Shown: positions 58,166 through 64,000 of the stretch, in pieces
Position numbering within the stretch: the first letter of the stretch is position 1
Layout of the letters: every line of letters begins with the position of its first letter
NCBI RefSeq assembly: GCF_020497125.1
Contig: NC_059075.1
Coordinates: 57,803,321 to 57,867,320, forward strand
Direction of reading: 5' to 3'
DNA: 64,000 nucleotides
From: Mauremys mutica
Taxonomy: Eukaryota > Chordata > Testudines > Geoemydidae
The notes under the pieces: generated by a model
What the model was told of the DNA's origin: nothing
What the model saw: only the letters and a program-made list of their open reading frames with translations
The model's database searches: none
Position numbers and translations under genes: made by a program

Positions 58166-58823
58166 CTTTAGAATATATCTACACTTGAAGCTAGAGGTGT
58201 ACGTCCCAGCTCAAGGAGATACACCTGCACTAACTCGATCAGAGCAAGCATGCTAAAAATAGAGTGTAGCCACGGCAGCAGGAGGGGCTAGATCCCCCAG
58301 TCCGATCCCAGCCAAGACACTAGATACATGCCCAGGGTGACTAGCGCCTCCTGTTGCTTGCATCACCACAGCAGGGCCGCCCAGAGGATTCAGGGGGCCT
58401 GGGGTCTTTGGTGACGGGGCCCCCTGACGCCAAATTTCCGCCAAAGACCCGGCACTTCGGTGGCGGGTCCCGGGGTGGAAGGATCCCCTGCCGCCGGTCT
58501 TTGGGGCACTTCGGCGGCAGGTCCTGGAGCAGAAGGACCCCCACCCCCCGCCGCTGAATTGCCGCCAAAGACCCGGAGCGGAAGAAGCTCCGAGGGCCCC
58601 GGCCCTGCAAGAGTTTTCCGGGGCCCCCGGAGCGAGTGAAGGACCCCGCTCCAGTGGCCCCGAAAAACTCTTGTGGGGGCCCCTGCGGGGCCTGGGGCAA
58701 ATTGCCCCACCTGCCTCCCACTCTGGGCGGCCCTGCACCACAGCTCTACTGTACAGTTAGCACACTAGGTCAATCAGAGCTAGAGCAGGTATGTGTGCTC
58801 AAGCTAGAATTTACGCTTCCAGA
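58166..58823. mobile_element. Foldback DNA element split by a hAT MITE
   Basis: The left arm (TATCTACACTTGAAGCTAG to about 58371) and right arm (58744-58823, complement similar: CTAGCTTGAGCACAC, CTGCTCTAGCTCTGATTGA) are diverged inverted repeats around the insertion. No target duplication was defined for the outer element. Confidence 0.5.
58372..58735. mobile_element. hAT MITE, 364 bp
   Basis: The ends CAGGGCCGCCCAGAG are perfectly inverted, with the perfect 8-bp duplication CACCACAG (58364-58371 and 58736-58743). GC-rich interior with GGGTCTTTGG/CCAAAGACCC internal repeats. Confidence 0.94.
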
Positions 58824-60555
58824 TAGAAATTGTAGGCTGTTCTACCCTTAACACACACATTAGCAACCTCCTCTACCCAAAGTATTTTCTAGCCTCGGAC
58901 TAACTTCATAAGTTCCATATCCCATCCAAAAGATACATTCAGTGTCAGTGTGCCGTAGTAGTAGCTAAACAAACATGCCATGGCATCTGCTAGTGTTGAC
59001 CTAATAAAGAATTACCTTATTACAGTAGTTGAATTCTTCTATTTGTGTATAAGTTTGCCAGTGTATGGTGTCTTTTCATAGTATGTATTTTCTTCAATTA
59101 TCTTTAAAATGCTGCTTTTCTCTTGCATTGAACAACATGATTAGCTTTTTCATTAAAAGTTAAGTATGCTAGTTTTGTTCTCTTGCATCAAGAAGCATGA
59201 TTTCCTGAAGCTCATCTCTAATGCAAAATTATTTTAGTATTTTAGGAATAATGTCTGAATTATTAGCAGCCTTTTAATGCTTTATTTTCCTAAGGCCAAA
59301 TCCTAGGAGTTTTCCACTGACTTCAGTTTGGTCCATATATTGTGATGACACAGAGAGGTAAAAAGTTAGAATTAAAAAATTACTTGAAAATATTCTTCTG
59401 GAATCCTGCCAATTTGTTACTTACATCCAGAATGGTCTTTCATTTTGTCAGTAGATAATTGCACATTAGAAAATGTAATGAGAGTCAACAAGCTGAATAA
59501 TACTCTGTGATGACAGCTTTGATTAATATACAGTTATTAAAACACAGAAGCAACATATTTTTGATGTATGATTCTAGGAAAATGTTAGCAACAATAGAAT
59601 TCAGTTTGCAGGTTAAGCTTCTACTTGGGAAATAATTAACTTTGTGGTTTTTTTCCAGTTACAAACCAGTTTTGTGTAGGAGTTGAATTCATCAGTTCCC
59701 TACAGCAAAGTGGTGGTGTTATTTTCTGATTATTTTCTGTAACGGGTGTTATAGCCCAGAATTGGCAGTAGTGCTGTTGTTTTGATCTTCCAGGAAAAAT
59801 TCTACTATGTGAAATGTATTAATTCTTGCTATTAATATTTGTTTTAAAATTTTAAGCTTTATGATATTTGTTTCTCTGGATTAATAGATTTGCAGAGCTG
59901 TGAGAAACAACAACGTAAGTGCAGTTCTAGATGAGTGCAAAGTATTTAAAAACATCTCTTTTGAGGCTCAGTCCACAATAGCGCAAACACTAGGTTTCTT
60001 TTCATCCCTCAATTTGGCAGGCAGGGTGATGACCATCTAGTGTTTTCCTGGTCTTTAGGGCTCCCTCTTCTGCTTCTCCAGCTTGACTCCTGCCTCACTC
60101 AGAGCAACATGCAGGTAGGCAACCTCCACAGCTACATGTGGCTGCCATTTAGGTCTTGAGCAGAAAAGCCTATAATAAAAGGGAAAGAGAGGATCAAAAC
60201 ACCTCAGCTATGGCTCATGGATTAATGCTTTCCCATGGATGGCATAAATGTTTTTTCTGATTTCACTGTGAAAAATGTTCACTACCTAGTAGAATGAGAC
60301 AGCAACTGAAGAGATTTCTGGGCCTGTATCAGACAAAACCAGCCTGCCCAGCCTTCCTATAGGGAGGAAGGAAGATAGCCTGCAGGGGCTGAGACTCTCT
60401 CTCTCAAGCAGCTGTGGAGAGAGGGAGTGGCTGAGATGGTTGGTCTCTGGGGCTGTGACAGACAGAACCAGTTCATGCACAGGGAAAAGAGGCTCTCCCT
60501 GAGGCAGCCTCAAACTCTTGAGGAAAAGGAACTTTAAGACTTCCATGAAGTAAGG
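58824..60555 (+). other. RYR3 intron, nothing recognised
   Basis: AT-rich intron searched for the next RYR3 exon (expected to begin SFPNNYWDKF or similar). None found. A purine/pyrimidine-rich section at 60300-60540 carries no recognisable element. Confidence 0.45.
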
Positions 60556-63476
60556 GTTCTTCGAGTGCTTGCTCATATTGATTTCAATTAGGTGTGAGCG
60601 CTCTCCGTGCACACTCATCAGAAGATTTTTACCCTAGCAACACTCGGTGGGTCGGCTGAGGCACCCCCTGGAATGGTGCCCTTACGGCGCCGGATATATA
60701 CCCCAGTTGACCCAGCAACCCCTCAGTTCCTTCTTACCGCCCGTGAAGGTACTTGGAATTGTGGAGCATGGCTTAGCTGATCTCCACTTCCCTAGCTTTT
60801 AGCTCATTTATAGTTGTAGATAGTTTTTATAGAGTAGCTGTTATTAGTTTCTAGTTGTAGTTAATAGTTGTTATTGTTAGTGTAAATAGTAATGGAGGGT
60901 AAGAGGCTTCTCTCCTTCCCTCTCTCCTGGTACCCATCAGTCCCATCAATCAGATAAGTGCCGCATTTGTAAGGCATTCAAGCCTCGGACTAAAAAGGAG
61001 CGGGACTTTCGCTTGATGCAGCTCCTTATGGAAGTGGCACTTAGCCCGATGTCCTCAGCTCCACATCGAGACCTGGCGCCAACCCTGTCGGTCCGAAGCG
61101 TGCCTCCAGCACCAGAAGCAACAGCTTCATGTCCCGGCACCGGCAAAGACTCCCAACACCAGATGTCTCTGGCTCCTCTACCAGCACAGCACAGCTCACT
61201 GTCTTCGGGACCCAAGAATCAGCCCAAACAACCTGCTGCTCCTTTGCAGTTGTCAGCACCACCTGTGCCTCCCTTGGAGCTGCGTCCTGTGCTGGCCCGC
61301 CCTGCGAAGGCTCCAACTCCAGCACCATTGATTCCGGTGCGTACCGCGGTTGAGCTCGGTCTGCCTTCCACCCGGAGACTTTCTCTACGGCACGCAACCT
61401 GATTGCGCTCACCAAGCCAAGACTGTCACAACCTTCAGTACCGCTGGTATGGGCTGTTCCCTCAAAAGGAAAGCCCTCCATGATGCGCCTCCGTCGCAGA
61501 GTGAGACGGGACGGCACTGATCCTAGTCCCAATCCCAGTCATGGTCCCAGTCCAGACACTGGTCTTGTCTACGGCACCGCTCGCAGTCCCGGCACCAATC
61601 ACCATCTTGGCGCCAGTCGCACTCATGGCGCCCCTCCGCCTCATGAAGATCATCTTCCCAGTATGGTTGGTACCGGTCCAGCTCCCAGCACCAATCCCGG
61701 CGCCAGTCTACTCAGAGTTGATCCCGGCACCGTTCCGCCCATAGATCTTCATCAAGGTCCAGATCTGCCTCCCGGCACCGATATGACCGCTGGTCCCGAT
61801 CCAGGTCACAGTACCACTCAAGACCACGGCGCCGATCTCCATCTCCGCGGTGCAGGGTGACAACACAAGACAGGGTGACCCAGCATGCGCGATCGGCTCC
61901 ACCTTAGCCGTCCCATCCCAACTCGAGGTCATCGAGGCAGAAAGTGGCTACCATGTCCAGGACCAGGATGTGGATGGTGCTAGCCAATGGCACGACGAGG
62001 GGCAGGATCCTGGTCAGGGACCTTTCGCAATGGTCCTTTTGGACCCTTTGGGCATACCATCAGGCCCAAGGTGTCCCCTCAGGGGCTTCTCACTCTGCCC
62101 ACTCAGAATCCCGGGTACCGGAGGCCACTGTGAGTCGCCCTCCCCCGAAGGGGTTTGGAGGCAATGGCCCTGCCCTCAGCTGAGGCCCATGCCCCTAGCA
62201 TGGTGGACCTAGGGCAACCAGACCCTCCCCAGCAAGACTTGCCCCAGGACCCATTAGTCCCTAGAGTATCCTCCTCGTCTTCGTCCGACAAGGCGGTGGC
62301 GGGTACGTCCTCCTCTGGCCCCGCACCTATAGACCTCCTTGCACACCAAGAGTTGCTTTGTAGGGTGCCACAAAACATGAGCCTCCAGGTGGAGGAGGTG
62401 GTAGAGGTCGAGGATCCAGTAGTGGACATTCTATCTGCCGATAACCCAACATGTATAGCCTTGCCATTTATTCGGACCATCCAGGCTAATGCCAATACAA
62501 TCTGGCAATCTCCAGCCTCTATTCCTCCTACTGCCCAGGGGGTGGAGAGGAAGTACTTGTTCCCCTCCAAAGACTACGAATACTTGTGTATTCACTCCCA
62601 ACCGTGCTCCTTTGTTGTACAGTCCGTTAATGAGAGGGAAAGACATGGCCAACAAGCTTCCGCTCCTAAATCCAAGGATGCTAAATGCCTGGATTTATTC
62701 GGGTGCAAGATTTATTCTACTGGCGGCTTACAACTCAGGGTGGCTAACCAGCAGGCTCTCTTGCATCGCTACAATTATAGTACCTGGAACTCGATGGGAA
62801 AGTTCAAAGAGCTCAGAAGTCCAGGGAGGAGTTCGGGGCCCTACTGGAGGAGGGCAAGAAAGTAGCCAGGACATCTTTGCAGGCCTCAATAGATGCGGCA
62901 GACTCGGCGGCTAGGACTCTAGCCTCGGGCATAGATATGCGCCACATCTCGTGGCTGCAGGTCTCCAGTCTCCCACTGGAACTCCAGCAGACTATCCAGG
63001 ACCTGCCCTTTGATAGCCATGGTCTGTTTTCTGACAAGACTGACTCCATAGTCTGAAGGATAACCGGGCCATCATGAGTTCATTGGGCATGCATATCTCG
63101 GTGACGCAATGTAGGCCCTTCCGACCCCAACCACAGCGCACCTACCCTAATCCCTGGCCGAGACAGGACTTCTCTAGAAGATGCGGCCGGGGTGGTAGGA
63201 AGAGACAGTCTGGTCCTCAGACGGGCCAGAACCAGGGCCCCCCCAAACCTTCAGCGGGGTCCAAGCAAAACTTTTGAAGGTGCGCCCAAGGGCAGAGCAC
63301 CAGTCTCCTTCCAGGATCCTTCCCCACCTTTCACCAACCGCCTCTCCTGTCCTGCATAATGTCAGACCGATGGGTCCTACGTAGGGTGGAAAGTGGATAC
63401 CGCCTTCAATTTGTTTTGTCCCCCCCACCGCTACCACCCTCCCTCCCCGTTCCTCTTCAGGGACCCCTCTCACGAG
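60556..63476 (+). mobile_element. DIRS-type retroelement, 5' half with gag (copy d)
   Basis: Starts with a DIRS-like terminus (GGTTCTTCGAGTGCTTGCTC) and leader. Gag follows in pieces: CRICKAFKPRTKKERDFRLM near 60963, a serine/arginine-rich section (61480-61860), LFGCKIYSTGGLQLRVANQQ near 62690, and ELQQTIQDLPFDSHGLFSDK near 62990. The RT-side spacer begins near 63355, and the element stops where a hAT MITE begins. Richer in GC and CpG than the other DIRS copies, hence younger. Confidence 0.7.
62155..62865 (+). pseudogene. DIRS gag middle segment
   Basis: A 236-codon open stretch. Its second half reads in the DIRS gag frame up to a shift near 62810, for example SKDYEYLCIHSQPCSFVVQS and DLFGCKIYSTGGLQLRVANQ. 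After the shift, gag continues in another frame (LQASIDAADSAARTLASGID near 62880). The protein is broken and not functional. Confidence 0.6.
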
Positions 63477-63635
63477 CAGGGCCACCCAGAGGATTCAGGG
63501 GGCCTGGGGCAAAGCAATTTCGGGGGCCCCTTCCATAAAAAAATCGCAATACTATACAATATTATAGTCTCGTGGGGGCCCCTGTGGGGCCCAGCGCAAG
63601 TTGCCCCACTTGCTCTGCACCCACGGGCGGCCCTG
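63477..63635. mobile_element. hAT MITE, 159 bp, same family as 58372
   Basis: Ends CAGGGCCACCCAGAG and (inverted) CAGGGCCGCCCGTGG. No 8-bp duplication: the left flank CTCACGAG differs from the right flank GGAAAAAT. DIRS coding lies only on the left, so DNA to the right was lost or rearranged. Confidence 0.75.
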
Positions 63636-64000
63636 GGAAAAATAAACCTCTGCATCTCGGCACAAACCCAGTTTTGAGAAAACTTCTTTATAAGGTATCA
63701 CTGGTTCTCAGCATCAGCTAGTGCTAAAAGGCACTAAAGCTCATTAAAAGGGTTGGATAAATATTTTCCATCAAAACTTTTTCTGGATCGAAAACTAGGG
63801 GTTTTTAAAAAGCAGAAAAAAAATCACGGACAATGTCTGCTTTCCTTCAAAATTTGTTGTGTTTTTTTTAATTGAAAAGCTGAAATTAGTCTGCCAAAAC
63901 CTGAATATGGTTTGGGGTTTCAGAAATGTGTGGCCAAATATTTGCTGCTTGCTGTGTTTGATTGTTTAAAGAAACAATAAAAAATTCTGCTTAAAAAAAA
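63636..64000. other. Intron tail, nothing recognised
   Basis: AT-rich sequence to the end of the window, with no DIRS continuation, exon or repeat recognised. Confidence 0.4.

Noticed and set aside
58824..64000. Next RYR3 exon (S2-S3 domain continuation)
   Set aside because: Searched by eye for coding of NYWDKF-like residues beside an acceptor. None found, so the exon lies beyond the window.

Overview
The window is vertebrate genomic DNA, most likely from a cryptodiran turtle. It has long introns with GT/AG-bounded exons and no operons. It carries a tRNA-derived Cry-type SINE, CR1 LINE tails, DIRS tyrosine-recombinase retroelements, Penelope-like fragments, a Harbinger transposon and many non-autonomous hAT elements, a mixture typical of turtles.

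The only host gene recognised is RYR3 (ryanodine receptor 3, an ER/SR Ca2+ release channel), on the + strand. Nineteen exons lie between 7163 and 53778. All have consistent splice phases and together give 3,023 coding nt (1,007 codons plus 2 nt). They encode the stretch from the start of the central domain, through the EF-hands and a large 1,325-nt exon, to S1, S2 and part of the S2-S3 domain. The calmodulin site and everything upstream lie before the window. The pore (S3-S6) and C-terminus lie after it. Two glutamates of the activating Ca2+ site and an 18-nt microexon equivalent to the alternatively spliced ASII exon of RYR1 can be placed exactly.

The rest is intron filled with mobile elements. 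1-7.1 kb: a MITE end, an intact intronless 556-codon gene of unnamed, transposase-like type with three ATF4/CHOP-type boxes upstream, a SINE and a Penelope fragment. 9.4-22.7 kb (a 13.3-kb intron): a 4.9-kb Harbinger starting 30 nt after an exon, a retroviral LTR joined to 36 nt of tRNA-Pro sequence, and a DIRS element split by a decayed hAT transposase that is itself split by two hAT MITEs. 24-31 kb: two related 1.2-1.3-kb elements with a CCCCAC-rich core, then a Penelope hairpin. 34.2-43.2 kb: a 6.1-kb DIRS with a second DIRS fragment inside it, and a Cry SINE. 43.5-51.7 kb: hAT elements with perfect 8-bp target duplications, one of them a 1.2-kb GC-rich palindrome. 55-64 kb: an internally deleted DIRS, a Penelope fragment, a foldback element split by a hAT MITE, and the 5' half of a fourth DIRS with an SR-rich gag.

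Nearly every mobile-element reading frame is broken; the ORF at 1588-3258 is the exception and is the best candidate here for something undescribed. Element ends supported by target duplications are firm. DIRS and LINE outer limits are approximate.
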